A DNA stretch of 28,832 nucleotides from SSC4 sp964642445 (GTDB taxonomy: Bacteria > Chloroflexota > Anaerolineae > SSC4 > Amarolineaceae): NCBI GenBank assembly GCA_964642445.1, contig CAZXQZ010000033.1, positions 1 to 28,832 on the forward strand, read 5' to 3'. Made by a program: the position numbers and the translations under genes. Shown in pieces: positions 7,535-14,687 of the stretch; the stretch's first letter is position 1, and each line of letters opens with the position of its first letter. The notes under the pieces are model-generated. The model was not told the origin of the DNA, did not search any database, and saw only the letters and a list, made by a program, of their open reading frames with translations.

Positions 7535-8461
7535 CTACTTCACAGCGCGCACTTTGATGCTGGCCATGACGCGTGTCAGTGGCAGGTCGTGCAGTTCGGG
7601 GGGCAGGCGAGCGCTGAGGGCGGTGATGTCGTCGGCGCTCAGTGTCTCTTCGACCGGCAGGTAGTCACGGCTGACAACCACCACTTCGCGGAAGCCGGCG
7701 GCGGTGATTGCGGCCAGGTAATCGGTCTCCAGCCAGGCGCCGGCGACGCAGCCAGCCCACGAATCGAGGTCCGCGCGCAAATCCTCTGGAATTTCAACCT
7801 CGAACACCATGTCCGACACGGCCAGGGTGCCGCCGGGGCGCAGCACGCGATAGGCTTCACGAAAGACCTGTGGCTTATCGGGTGACAGGTTGATGACGCA
7901 GTTCGACAGGATGACATCGACCGTCTCGGCGGCCAGGGGAATCTCCTCGATCTCACCCCACTGAAACTCGACATTGTGCAGGCCCAGTTTCTGGGCATTA
8001 CGTCGCGCCAGACGGATCATGTCGGTTGTCATGTCGAGCCCGATGACACGACCGTTGGGGCCCACGCGGCGGGCCGCCAGGAAACAGTCGATGCCGCCCC
8101 CGCTGCCCAGGTCGAGCACGGTTTGCCCCGGCTGCAGGGTAGCAATGGCGGTTGGATTGCCACAGCCCAGGGAGATCGCAGTGACGGTGTCGGGCAGGCC
8201 GGCGAGCTCGGCGGGGGAGTATAACAGGTCGGCGGTGCCTGGCACCGCGCCGGACTGCGGACCGGTGGTGCTGTCCCAGAGGTCGATCGCCGCTGCAGCG
8301 GGGGCACAGCAGCTGGTGCCTGTGTTCGACGGCCCGCAACAGGAAACCGGTGCCACGTCGTGCGCCGGGGCTGACAGGACGGCCTGTGCCCGGCTGCCGT
8401 AATGGCTGCGGACGTGCGCATGCACGGTGTCGGCAGGAGATGGTGTTGGGTCTGGCTGCAT
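7535..8461 (-). CDS. arsM: Arsenite S-adenosylmethionine methyltransferase
   Basis: 308-residue enzyme that methylates arsenite using SAM, giving volatile or less retained methylarsenicals (cytoplasmic arsenic detoxification). SAM-binding motif I is VLDLGSGGGIDC (115-126). The three cysteines expected to bind As(III) are visible as LGCGNP (Cys100), SNCVINL (Cys188) and WAGCVAGA (Cys238), each in its conserved family context. Two extra CC pairs in the N-terminal region (41-42 and 51-52) may add thiol ligands. The start is ATG 8461, which has AAAGAGGT eight bases upstream; two upstream in-frame ATGs lie in the Shine-Dalgarno and operator region and are less likely. It sits downstream of an ArsR-like fragment on the same strand, but a terminator lies between them. 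The family call is firm; whether it is still arsenic-regulated is doubtful given the truncated ArsR. Confidence 0.93.
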   Translation of the reverse strand: MQPDPTPSPADTVHAHVRSHYGSRAQAVLSAPAHDVAPVSCCGPSNTGTSCCAPAAAAIDLWDSTTGPQSGAVPGTADLLYSPAELAGLPDTVTAISLGCGNPTAIATLQPGQTVLDLGSGGGIDCFLAARRVGPNGRVIGLDMTTDMIRLARRNAQKLGLHNVEFQWGEIEEIPLAAETVDVILSNCVINLSPDKPQVFREAYRVLRPGGTLAVSDMVFEVEIPEDLRADLDSWAGCVAGAWLETDYLAAITAAGFREVVVVSRDYLPVEETLSADDITALSARLPPELHDLPLTRVMASIKVRAVK

Positions 8462-8484
8462 GGTTTTTACCTCTTTTATCATCG

Positions 8485-8496
8485 ATAGACGTCTAT
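8485..8496. promoter_or_regulatory. Perfect 12-bp palindrome upstream of arsM, candidate operator
   Basis: ATAGACGTCTAT is a perfect palindrome between the upstream terminator and the arsM Shine-Dalgarno. ArsR-family regulators bind A/T-flanked dyads close to promoters, so this is a candidate operator. No good -35/-10 pair could be assigned around it. Confidence 0.35.
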
Positions 8497-8508
8497 GCAT
8501 TCGGATGC

Positions 8509-8544
8509 AAAAATCCCCGCCGCAAGGCAGCCCTGCGGCGGGGA
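8509..8544 (-). terminator. Rho-independent terminator after the arsR-like gene
   Basis: 11-bp perfect inverted repeat (TCCCCGCCGCA 8514-8524 with TGCGGCGGGGA 8534-8544), 9-base loop, followed on the minus strand by five T (8513-8509). It starts 7 bases past the stop of the ArsR-like gene and separates it from arsM. Confidence 0.85.
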
Positions 8545-8551
8545 AAACGAA

Positions 8552-8746
8552 TCAAGTGCTGCTGAGGCCCACCGGCAGTGGTAGAATCTCCCGTTCCGGC
8601 GCATAACGCTGCAGGAGCACCCCGCAGCACATGGCGACGCGGTCTTGGTTCAAGGTGTAATACGTCTGCCGGCCAGCCGGCCGTACCTTAACCAGGTTGG
8701 CCTGCCGTAAAACGCCGAGGTGGTGAGAAATGGTGGGCTGGCTCAC
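8552..8746 (-). CDS. N-terminally truncated ArsR-family regulator
   Basis: 64 residues that align only with the second half of an ArsR/SmtB repressor. The DNA-recognition helix (VSQPTISHHLGVLRQANLV) and the beta-wing (KVRPAGRQTYYTLN) are intact. A complete ArsR has about 35-45 further N-terminal residues (the first helices of the dimer). Here the frame is closed by TAG five codons upstream of GTG 8746, and the DNA beyond encodes the YqaE-like peptide in another frame. A CC pair near the C-terminal helix (MCCGVLL) could be a metal-thiol site. GTG 8746 overlaps the TGA of the YqaE-like gene (GTGA), so it may be translated by coupling. It could be a decayed repressor or a minimal winged-helix protein. 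Neighbouring arsM supports an original arsenic role. Confidence 0.7.
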   Translation of the reverse strand: MSQPTISHHLGVLRQANLVKVRPAGRQTYYTLNQDRVAMCCGVLLQRYAPEREILPLPVGLSST

Positions 8747-8913
8747 GCCGCGCGCCCGCTAGAGGCGGCTGCGTTGACCAACAGGGCACCAATGACGCCG
8801 GGCACCCAGCCCACGAGGGTCAATATCGTCACCAACAGAACCGTCCCGCACCCACGGTCCAGGACCGCCAGGGGTGGGAAGACAATACACAACAAGGCAC
8901 GTCCACAACCCAT
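8743..8913 (-). CDS. YqaE/Pmp3-family small membrane protein
   Basis: 56-residue ORF. It starts at ATG 8913 with a clear Shine-Dalgarno (AAAAAGGAG, about 9 bases upstream). The sequence fits the YqaE/Pmp3 (UPF0057) family: first helix LLCIVFPPLAVLDRGCG with the invariant PPLAV, then the second helix LLVTILTLVGWVPGVIGALL with the LTLxGWxPG signature. These peptides span the membrane twice and are linked to ion and stress tolerance in plants and yeast; their bacterial role is unclear. The usual C-terminus would end near VNA; here AASSGRAA follows, running into what would be arsR coding DNA, and the stop overlaps the ArsR-fragment start. A TATAAG box lies about 45 bases upstream of the start (minus strand) without a clear -35. 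Confidence 0.82.
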   Translation of the reverse strand: MGCGRALLCIVFPPLAVLDRGCGTVLLVTILTLVGWVPGVIGALLVNAAASSGRAA

Positions 8914-9003
8914 TTTGTAATCTCCTTTTTGCAGATTCGTGATTCACTGCATTGACTTATACGCAGCAGTGTCTCCAGGGTTGCACAACTGCCAGGGGCG
9001 GGC

Positions 9004-11322
9004 TCAGCGTGCGAGCAGGTCGTCGATGTCCAGGCCGCGCGCCACCAGCAGGGCGCGTACCCCGGGCGCGTGTTCGGGGCTGATGCTGGCCAATGCCCGC
9101 AGTGGATCGGGGGGGCCAAAACGCGTCAGGAAGGGGGCCAGTTCCGGGTCCTCCAGCAGCTCCTCGAGCACCTCCGGCGAGTCGAACTGGATCAAGGTCA
9201 GGGTTTGCATGCGTGCCGTGCCAAAGTACCGCGCCCAGGTCTTGACCGTGGCTGCCAGCGGCGCGGGCAGCGGTCCGATGTGCACCGCCTGCACGGCATC
9301 GAGGATGGAGGTTGCATTCCAGCCCTGGTCGATGGCGGCCTGCACGGCTTTGGCAGTCAGCCGCCAGCTGCCATCGGCACTATGTTCGGTGAAAGGGGCC
9401 AGGTAGGCGTACAGGTAGACGCTGGGCACCTGTTGTTGAAACGTGATCGTACCGGCGGCGTCGACGACCAGGCACGGGCGGGGGGCAAAACGTTCGTGAC
9501 GCGTACGGTTCGGCAGCTGGCCCTGCTCGATCAGCACCTGCTGCACGTCGTCGGCGTGGATGCCCTGGTGAAAGAGAACCAGCCGTGGATCGGGACGGCT
9601 GGCGACGGCGCTGGCCAGGCGCTCGCCGCTGAGCAGGTTGTCGAGCAATTCGGGGGTACGGGCTTCGAGAACCACCACCTGTTGGCGGACGACAATGCGA
9701 TCGAGGGCCGTCTCCCATTCGGCCAGGTCGCGGACGACATTTTGTGGCAGCGATGCACCGCAGGCTTTGCTCAGAAACTGGATGATGCGCGACACAGGCC
9801 AACCGCGTTTGCTGCCGCGGTAGATCGACTGGCGCGTCAGCCGGTAGTGGACGGCCCGTTCGGCACTGAGGCGTTCGCAGAACTGATCGAGAGCCGCCAG
9901 CACCACGTCCGAAACCGGATCGAGAGCCAGGACATCAAAATTGGGCTGGACGATCACGCGTCCGCTGTCGGTCGTCACCTTGGGCGGTGGTTCGCCCAGC
10001 AGCAGCCAACGCCCCATCTCCGTCAGTCGATAGGCCGCGATGCGCGGTGGAGGTTCGCTGACCGAATCACCCGCCGCGGCTTCCGAATCGTAGCCGAGAT
10101 CGAGCAATCCCAGCCAATACAGCCCCTCACGCAGCACATTCAGCACGAAACCGCTTTCGACCCGGTTCCAGCCCGCTTCTTCGTTGAGCATGTCCTCGAA
10201 GGTCCAGCCGTACACGTTGTGCAGGTACGGATTGAGGCGAAAGCGGTGGGACAGCGTCGATGCGCTTTGGTTACGCTGCTGTGGGCGCGGTATGAGAAAT
10301 TCGTAATCGAGGTTGCGCAGTCGTTTGAGCAGGGCCTCGGTGCGCACCCAGCCTTCACCGGGCAGCTCGGCCAGGTGACGCAGAACCGTCGTGCGTGCCG
10401 CCACGACACCGGGTGGGGCCTGGTTCAGAACCGTATCGGCTGTATGCAGGCGGACGCCGTTGAGGGCATAGATTTCGTTCCAAAACCGGCCCTGGTGCCA
10501 GAGATCGAAACAGCGCTTGACCCGTTCCAGGGGATCCAACCCCAGGAACGGCCCGGTCTCGACCGCGGTGAGCTGGCCGCGGCGGGCCGTCAGCAGGTCC
10601 AAACCTTGCAGCAGGCGGCGCAGGAAAAAGAGACGCCGCGCATCACGCTCGTTGACACTGGCGCGCAGGTCACTTTTCGACAGCAGCACCGCATTGACAT
10701 CGCGCAGGTCGTGCTTACGCAGCCACTGGGCCTGGGTGAGCGCAAGCGGCGTATCCCGTACGTAGCTCCAGTACAGGTACAAATCGCGCTGAAGCGTGCG
10801 TGCCGAACCTTCACGGACCACGCGCAGCGGGATCTCTGTTGGCCTGGCTTCGGGCAGGGGGGGCAGCAGACGGCGCACTTCGTGTGGCATCCAAATGTAG
10901 GCACCGGGCCTGAGATCGACCAGGCTGGCATCGCCCCCCAACGGTTCGCGGCTCAGTACCAGGCCGTGCTCCATCAATGCGATGGTGACCGCCTCGAACG
11001 TACTCCGTTGGACAGGGGTGGAGGCCGCCGGCGCAGCACCATCGGGCGAATCGACGACGCTGCGGGCGCGCACCAATTCGGCTTTGAGGGTGCTGCTGCG
11101 CACCTCGCCAGCCATTGCCTGCAGACGGTGCAAGACGGCCACATCGCGCGCAGTGAGGTGTGCCAGGGCGCGCGCAATGCCCTTGGGCGTATACAAACCA
11201 TCCACCAAGGCCTGCACCAGGCCCTCTTTGCGACGATCTACCACTTCGATCTCGTTCACGCGCGCCATGCGCATGAGTGCGGCAAGTTTGTAGTTGGTGA
11301 GGGCGTCACGCAAGGCTAACAT
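9004..11322 (-). CDS. Helicase-associated (Helicase_C_3/XPB-DRD-like) domain protein without helicase core
   Basis: 772-residue soluble protein. The N-terminal half is helical (LRDALTNYKLAALMRMARV and winged-helix-like repeats around 45-125 and 320-345). Residues about 455-575 match the helicase-associated domain found in XPB-like proteins: RVIVQPNFDVLALDPVSDVV, then ERAVHYRLTRQSIYRGSKRGW, FLSKACGASLPQNVVRDLAEWE and the strand VVVLEA. The C-terminus ends RALLVARGLDIDDLL. No Walker A, DExH or other helicase motif is visible, so it is not a helicase itself. Related stand-alone proteins occur in Actinobacteria and Chloroflexota and are generally unassigned. It lies 36 bp downstream of the SWIM zinc-finger gene on the same strand, so the two probably form an operon and may act together on DNA. 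Function is otherwise inferred only. Confidence 0.8.
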   Translation of the reverse strand: MLALRDALTNYKLAALMRMARVNEIEVVDRRKEGLVQALVDGLYTPKGIARALAHLTARDVAVLHRLQAMAGEVRSSTLKAELVRARSVVDSPDGAAPAASTPVQRSTFEAVTIALMEHGLVLSREPLGGDASLVDLRPGAYIWMPHEVRRLLPPLPEARPTEIPLRVVREGSARTLQRDLYLYWSYVRDTPLALTQAQWLRKHDLRDVNAVLLSKSDLRASVNERDARRLFFLRRLLQGLDLLTARRGQLTAVETGPFLGLDPLERVKRCFDLWHQGRFWNEIYALNGVRLHTADTVLNQAPPGVVAARTTVLRHLAELPGEGWVRTEALLKRLRNLDYEFLIPRPQQRNQSASTLSHRFRLNPYLHNVYGWTFEDMLNEEAGWNRVESGFVLNVLREGLYWLGLLDLGYDSEAAAGDSVSEPPPRIAAYRLTEMGRWLLLGEPPPKVTTDSGRVIVQPNFDVLALDPVSDVVLAALDQFCERLSAERAVHYRLTRQSIYRGSKRGWPVSRIIQFLSKACGASLPQNVVRDLAEWETALDRIVVRQQVVVLEARTPELLDNLLSGERLASAVASRPDPRLVLFHQGIHADDVQQVLIEQGQLPNRTRHERFAPRPCLVVDAAGTITFQQQVPSVYLYAYLAPFTEHSADGSWRLTAKAVQAAIDQGWNATSILDAVQAVHIGPLPAPLAATVKTWARYFGTARMQTLTLIQFDSPEVLEELLEDPELAPFLTRFGPPDPLRALASISPEHAPGVRALLVARGLDIDDLLAR

Positions 11323-11358
11323 GAGCGCAGCACCTCATCGATCCCATGCGCTTTCATG

Positions 11359-12237
11359 TCATGCCGGCTCCACCCTGGGCATGTAGCCGCGCATTTCCAG
11401 ATCCGCAACCAAAGCGTCAATTTGTTTGGGCTGTACAGCAATGACACGCGGCGAAAAGATGTGGACGAGATAGTGGCGCAGGCCGCTGGTTCGCAGTAGC
11501 TCCTGCAAGATGAAATCGTCGGCCAGCTCGACGATGCACAGGCTGTCGTACAAGTGCAGGTTATCAGTTGCGGCCACCCAGCGCTCGACCTGTTGAATCA
11601 CCTCGGACGGCAGCGGCCCGTCGACCGCATCCGCCAGCATGACCAGCACCTGACCGGCGGTCATGCCCTGCTGGAGGGCGCTGGCCAGGCCGAGGGCCGA
11701 CAGACTGGGGTTGCCGTCTTGTGCGTCCTGTGCCAGGTACTCACCCAACGCCTGGCGTAACCGGTCGCCACGCCCGCCGGCGTTGGCCAGGTCGATACGA
11801 ATCGTGCCATCAGCTGCCACCCCGAGGGTTTGTGGTGCCACCGTCGGTGCCGGGGTGACGGTGACCGGCACCGCCGCTGTCCCCGCGGTCGATGCGGGGC
11901 GTACGCCAAAACCAGGTGGCGCAACGCCGTGAAACAGATCGGGCTGGCGACACCACAGCATGATCACAGCGGCACAGTGCGCACAGCCGCCGCCGGCTGC
12001 GAAGGGGCAGGTGCAGTGCCAGCGGCACGCCGCCGCGCCACGCTGGCATTCGAGGGTCACGCGGTAACTGCGCCGGGTGCTGCGCCGGACATCGGCGGTC
12101 ACCTCGATGCCGCGCGCCGTGTGCTGCAGCGGGTACGGCGTCACCGCCCCCGCGGCCACGTACGCCTCACCCTGGTTCCAGGCGGAAGGCGAGAAGCTGG
12201 CACGGACTGTTTCTTCATCGACGTTAGGCAGCATCAT
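11359..12237 (-). CDS. SWIM zinc-finger domain protein
   Basis: 292 residues. The N-terminal part (FSPSAWNQGEAYVAAGAV, then VRRSTRRSYRVTLEC) leads into a SWIM zinc finger with the pattern C-x-C-xn-C-x-H: Cys75, Cys77, Cys85 and His87 (WHCTCPFAAGGGCAHCAAV). SWIM domains bind nucleic acid or protein partners and often accompany SNF2-like ATPases; none is encoded nearby. A Pro/Thr/Val linker (about 104-136) follows, then a helical C-terminal domain ending SPRVIAVQPKQIDALVADLE and RGYMP, which recalls the end of helicase-associated-domain proteins. It is the first gene of a two-gene minus-strand unit with the 772-residue protein. Two ATGs lie side by side (12237 and 12234), preceded by a weak GGTGAT. 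Confidence 0.82.
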   Translation of the reverse strand: MMLPNVDEETVRASFSPSAWNQGEAYVAAGAVTPYPLQHTARGIEVTADVRRSTRRSYRVTLECQRGAAACRWHCTCPFAAGGGCAHCAAVIMLWCRQPDLFHGVAPPGFGVRPASTAGTAAVPVTVTPAPTVAPQTLGVAADGTIRIDLANAGGRGDRLRQALGEYLAQDAQDGNPSLSALGLASALQQGMTAGQVLVMLADAVDGPLPSEVIQQVERWVAATDNLHLYDSLCIVELADDFILQELLRTSGLRHYLVHIFSPRVIAVQPKQIDALVADLEMRGYMPRVEPA

Positions 12238-12340
12238 CGATCACCAGGACGTTACACGCCAGATGTGCGTGTGAATGACCACAAAGTTTAGCACGCCTGG
12301 CTTAATCCCGCAACTACCGGCCAATGTGGGGGTCAACACC

Positions 12341-12441
12341 AGACCCTTCGGGTTTCTCCCGGTGACCGGCAGAGGCTGGTGACCGACGGCACTTCCTCCG
12401 AGCGACGAATCACGCCCATCGGTGCGAAACCCGAAGGGTCT
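12341..12441. repeat. 16-bp inverted repeat with 69-bp centre
   Basis: AGACCCTTCGGGTTTC (12341-12356) is repeated in perfect inversion at 12426-12441. Each arm contains ACCCTTCGGGT, itself able to form a small hairpin. G/C runs outside (GGGGGTC on the left, TTGCCCCC on the right) extend a looser symmetry. No ORF of note lies between. It sits between the SWIM gene and the tRNA promoter and looks like a small non-coding repeat element. The rest of 12238-12462 shows no gene. Confidence 0.8.
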
Positions 12442-12462
12442 TGCCCCCATCTCGCACCAGAC

Positions 12463-12490
12463 TTGACAAAACGGCCGGCGCCGCTATAAT
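12463..12490 (+). promoter_or_regulatory. Consensus promoter of tRNA-Glu
   Basis: TTGACA (12463-12468), 16-bp spacer, TATAAT (12485-12490): a perfect match to both sigma-70 hexamers. The tRNA begins 10 bases after the -10, so the precursor leader is only a few bases long. Confidence 0.9.
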
Positions 12491-12500
12491 CAGCACCCAA

Positions 12501-12577
<77 letters not shown>

Positions 12578-12586
12578 ACCCCAGGT

Positions 12587-12629
12587 ACACCCTGCAAGCG
12601 AACACACTCAGCTTGCAGGGTGTCTTTTT
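12587..12629 (+). terminator. Rho-independent terminator of tRNA-Glu
   Basis: 13-bp perfect inverted repeat (ACACCCTGCAAGC 12587-12599 with GCTTGCAGGGTGT 12611-12623), 11-base loop, then CTTTTT. It lies 10 bases past the tRNA CCA end. Confidence 0.92.
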
Positions 12630-12734
12630 GTTACCCCGCCGCCAGGCAGTCTTAGTTGCATCGCGACCACGTTTTTTGCAGTCTGCGCAAACCTTAAAAA
12701 TTTCGCACATTTACCGATTCGGTCCTCCAACAAC

Positions 12735-12763
12735 TAGACAAACAGACAAATACCCTGTATAAT
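12735..12763 (+). promoter_or_regulatory. dcw operon promoter upstream of mraZ
   Basis: TAGACA (5 of 6 to consensus, 12735-12740), 17-bp spacer, perfect TATAAT (12758-12763). The predicted start, near 12770, leaves a leader of about 73 bases before mraZ. The 12630-12734 stretch before it shows nothing recognisable. Confidence 0.8.
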
Positions 12764-12773
12764 CCAGGACAAG

Positions 12774-12830
12774 TGGGGCAATGTGGGACATAAATCCTAC
12801 AAATTAGCGATTCTAGCCCCTAAAGTGGGA
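12774..12830 (+). promoter_or_regulatory. MraZ boxes (TGGGN repeats)
   Basis: TGGGG at 12774-12778 and TGGGA at 12784-12788 are spaced exactly 10 bp apart (5-base gap), the arrangement known for MraZ operators. A third TGGGA lies at 12826-12830, about four helical turns further, close to the start codon. They fall just downstream of the predicted transcription start, fitting autorepression of the operon by MraZ. Confidence 0.75.
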
Positions 12831-12842
12831 TAAAAAGAACAT

Positions 12843-13274
12843 ATGTTCTTAGGTCGATTCGAGCACGTCCTGGACAGTAAGTGGCGCTTGACCGTACCGG
12901 TCAAGTATCGTCCCGCGCTGTCGGAGGGTATGGTGATCACCAAGGGCCCGGGTGACTTCCTGGTGCTGTTTCCCGCCGGCGAGTGGGAAAGCCTGGTGGC
13001 ACGCTCGCGCGACCTGCCCACGCTGACCGATGAAGATGTGGCTGAGCTGCGCCGCTGGTTGTTTGCCGAGGCGGCCGAAGTGGAGATGGACGGCCAGGGC
13101 CGCATCATCATTCCGCCCGAGCTGCGTGAGCATGCCGGTATTGCCAATGCCGTGACTCTGGCGGGCGTCGATACGCACCTTGAGCTCTGGACACCGGCCT
13201 ATTGGCAAAACCGGGCGGCGCACCGCATGCAGGACAACGAGCTGACCGCCTCGTTCCGCACGTTACGTTTGTAG
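12843..13274 (+). CDS. mraZ: Transcriptional regulator MraZ
   Basis: 143-residue DNA-binding regulator, first gene of the dcw cluster. The start MFLGRFEHVLDSKWRLTVP is the family hallmark. Two AbrB/SpoVT-like modules are visible: about 5-50 (DSKWRLTVPVKYR) and about 76-119 (DGQGRIIIPPELREHAGI, VTLAGVDTHLELW). Such modules assemble into ring-shaped oligomers that contact TGGGN repeats; those repeats are present in its leader. Length is normal. No clear Shine-Dalgarno precedes ATG 12843 (the upstream bases are A-rich), so translation may be weak. The gene is followed 12 bp later by rsmH, the usual partner. Confidence 0.97.
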   Translation: MFLGRFEHVLDSKWRLTVPVKYRPALSEGMVITKGPGDFLVLFPAGEWESLVARSRDLPTLTDEDVAELRRWLFAEAAEVEMDGQGRIIIPPELREHAGIANAVTLAGVDTHLELWTPAYWQNRAAHRMQDNELTASFRTLRL

Positions 13275-13286
13275 GGAGACGGGGCG

Positions 13287-14222
13287 ATGACCGGCGTGCC
13301 GGAAGGCCACGTGCCCGTGCTGCTGCGGGCGACCCTGGAAGGGCTGGCCCTGCGACCGGGAGCGCATGCCATCGATGGCACGCTGGGTGGCGGCGGACAT
13401 GCGGCGGCCATCCTGGAGGCCACGGCACCTGGCGGGCGCCTGCTGGCCCTCGATGCCGATGCCAGCGCCGTGCAGCGGGGTTACGCACGGCTTGCCGGTT
13501 TTGGCAGCCGGGTGATCCTGGCCCAGGCCAACTTCGACCAGGTTGCCATCGTGGCCAGCGCCTATCGTTTCGTGCCGGACGCCGTCTTGTTCGACCTGGG
13601 ACTGTCGTCCTACCAGCTGGGTGATGCGCAGCGTGGTTTCAGCTTTCAAACCGAGGGCCCGCTGGACATGCGGTTCGACCCGCAGCATGGACGTCCGGCC
13701 GCAGACCTGGTCAACACACTGGACGAGACCGACCTGGCCGACCTGATCTACCGCTACGGCGAGGAGCGTTATGCGCGGCGCATCGCGCGGGCCATTGTGC
13801 AGGCCCGTCCTGTATCCAGCACGCGGGCCCTGGCAACGTTGATCGAGCGCACGGTGGGTGGCTACGAGCGTATCCATCCGGCCACCCGCACCTTCCAGGC
13901 CCTGCGGCTGGCGGTCAACGATGAGCTCGGTGCCCTGGAGCGGGCCTTGCCGCAGGCGGTGACGCTGCTGCGACCGGGCGGCCGCCTGGCTGTCATCAGC
14001 TTCCATTCATTGGAAGACCGGCTGGTCAAACAGTTCATGCAGCGTGAGGCGCAGGACTGTATCTGCCCGCCCAGGCTGCCGGTGTGCGTGTGTGGTCATC
14101 GGGCAAGCCTGCGCCTGGTGACACGCAAGCCGATTATGCCGGTGGAGGAAGAGGTCGAGCAGAACCCGCGCAGCCGCAGTGCTCGCCTGCGGATTGCAGA
14201 AAAACTGACGGCTACGAGCTGA
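13287..14222 (+). CDS. rsmH: 16S rRNA (cytosine(1402)-N4)-methyltransferase RsmH
   Basis: 311-residue SAM-dependent methyltransferase that modifies C1402 of 16S rRNA in the ribosomal P site. It shows the N-terminal HVPVLL, the SAM loop IDGTLGGGGHAAAIL, LALDADASAV, LFDLGLSSYQL, the FSFQTEGPLDMRFDP segment and the C-terminal block GGRLAVISFHSLEDRLVK, all conserved in RsmH. It ends with a typical Cys-containing tail (CICPPRLPVCVCG) and RSRSARLRIAEK. GGAGA directly after the mraZ stop serves as Shine-Dalgarno for ATG 13287. Length is standard. Confidence 0.97.
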   Translation: MTGVPEGHVPVLLRATLEGLALRPGAHAIDGTLGGGGHAAAILEATAPGGRLLALDADASAVQRGYARLAGFGSRVILAQANFDQVAIVASAYRFVPDAVLFDLGLSSYQLGDAQRGFSFQTEGPLDMRFDPQHGRPAADLVNTLDETDLADLIYRYGEERYARRIARAIVQARPVSSTRALATLIERTVGGYERIHPATRTFQALRLAVNDELGALERALPQAVTLLRPGGRLAVISFHSLEDRLVKQFMQREAQDCICPPRLPVCVCGHRASLRLVTRKPIMPVEEEVEQNPRSRSARLRIAEKLTATS

Positions 14223-14244
14223 ACCGTTCGTCGAGGGGGTTTGT

Positions 14245-14679
14245 GTGATTATCAATCTGCCGCGTCAGCTGCTGCGCCCGGAAGCCGTGCTGCAGCGTCG
14301 TCGTCGACCATTGAGCAACGAAGCGCGGCTGGCCCGTTACCTGGTGTTTGTGCTGCTGGTTTGCCTGGCTGCCTATGTGTACCTGCTGCCAGCCAGCAAT
14401 ACGGTCGCCGTCCGCGCCGAGATTCGAAAGGTTTCGTACCAATACGAAACCCAGCTGACGGCCAATGCGGAGACCGTCATTGCCATCAGCCAGTACACCA
14501 ACATGGCCGCACTGACGGCGCGTGCACGGCAGAAAGGTTTCGAACTGCCGGCCACACCGGTGTTCGTGCCGGTGCCGGGTGGTCCGGGCGGTCCACTGGC
14601 GTCGAGCCTCGAGCTCAGTGAACGTGCCCTGGGCGCGGCACCGATCGGGGTCGAGACCGCGAATGCGCCGGCACGTTGA
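14245..14679 (+). CDS. FtsL-like division membrane protein
   Basis: 144-residue bitopic membrane protein. A basic cytoplasmic segment (1-30, several Arg) precedes one transmembrane helix at about 31-49 (RYLVFVLLVCLAAYVYLL). An extracytoplasmic helical stretch (about 55-98) with coiled-coil-like spacing follows, then a Pro/Gly-rich tail. Topology, size and position between rsmH and ftsI match FtsL, which joins FtsQ and FtsB to activate FtsW-FtsI at the septum. FtsL sequences are poorly conserved, so the call rests on position and topology. The GTG start at 14245 has GAGGGGG upstream. Its TGA is 8 bp before the ftsI ATG. Confidence 0.75.
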   Translation: MIINLPRQLLRPEAVLQRRRRPLSNEARLARYLVFVLLVCLAAYVYLLPASNTVAVRAEIRKVSYQYETQLTANAETVIAISQYTNMAALTARARQKGFELPATPVFVPVPGGPGGPLASSLELSERALGAAPIGVETANAPAR

Positions 14680-14687
14680 GCCCGACC

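Noticed and set aside
8459..8500. Upstream in-frame ATGs for arsM at 8500 and 8482
   Set aside because: The ATG at 8461 has a well-placed AAAGAGGT; the upstream codons overlap the palindrome and that Shine-Dalgarno.
9070..11319. 749-residue open frame on the plus strand opposite the helicase-associated gene
   Set aside because: It mirrors a real gene whose minus-strand product has recognisable domains; the plus-strand translation is Gln/Arg/Gly/His-rich without motifs, as expected for antisense frames in high-GC DNA.
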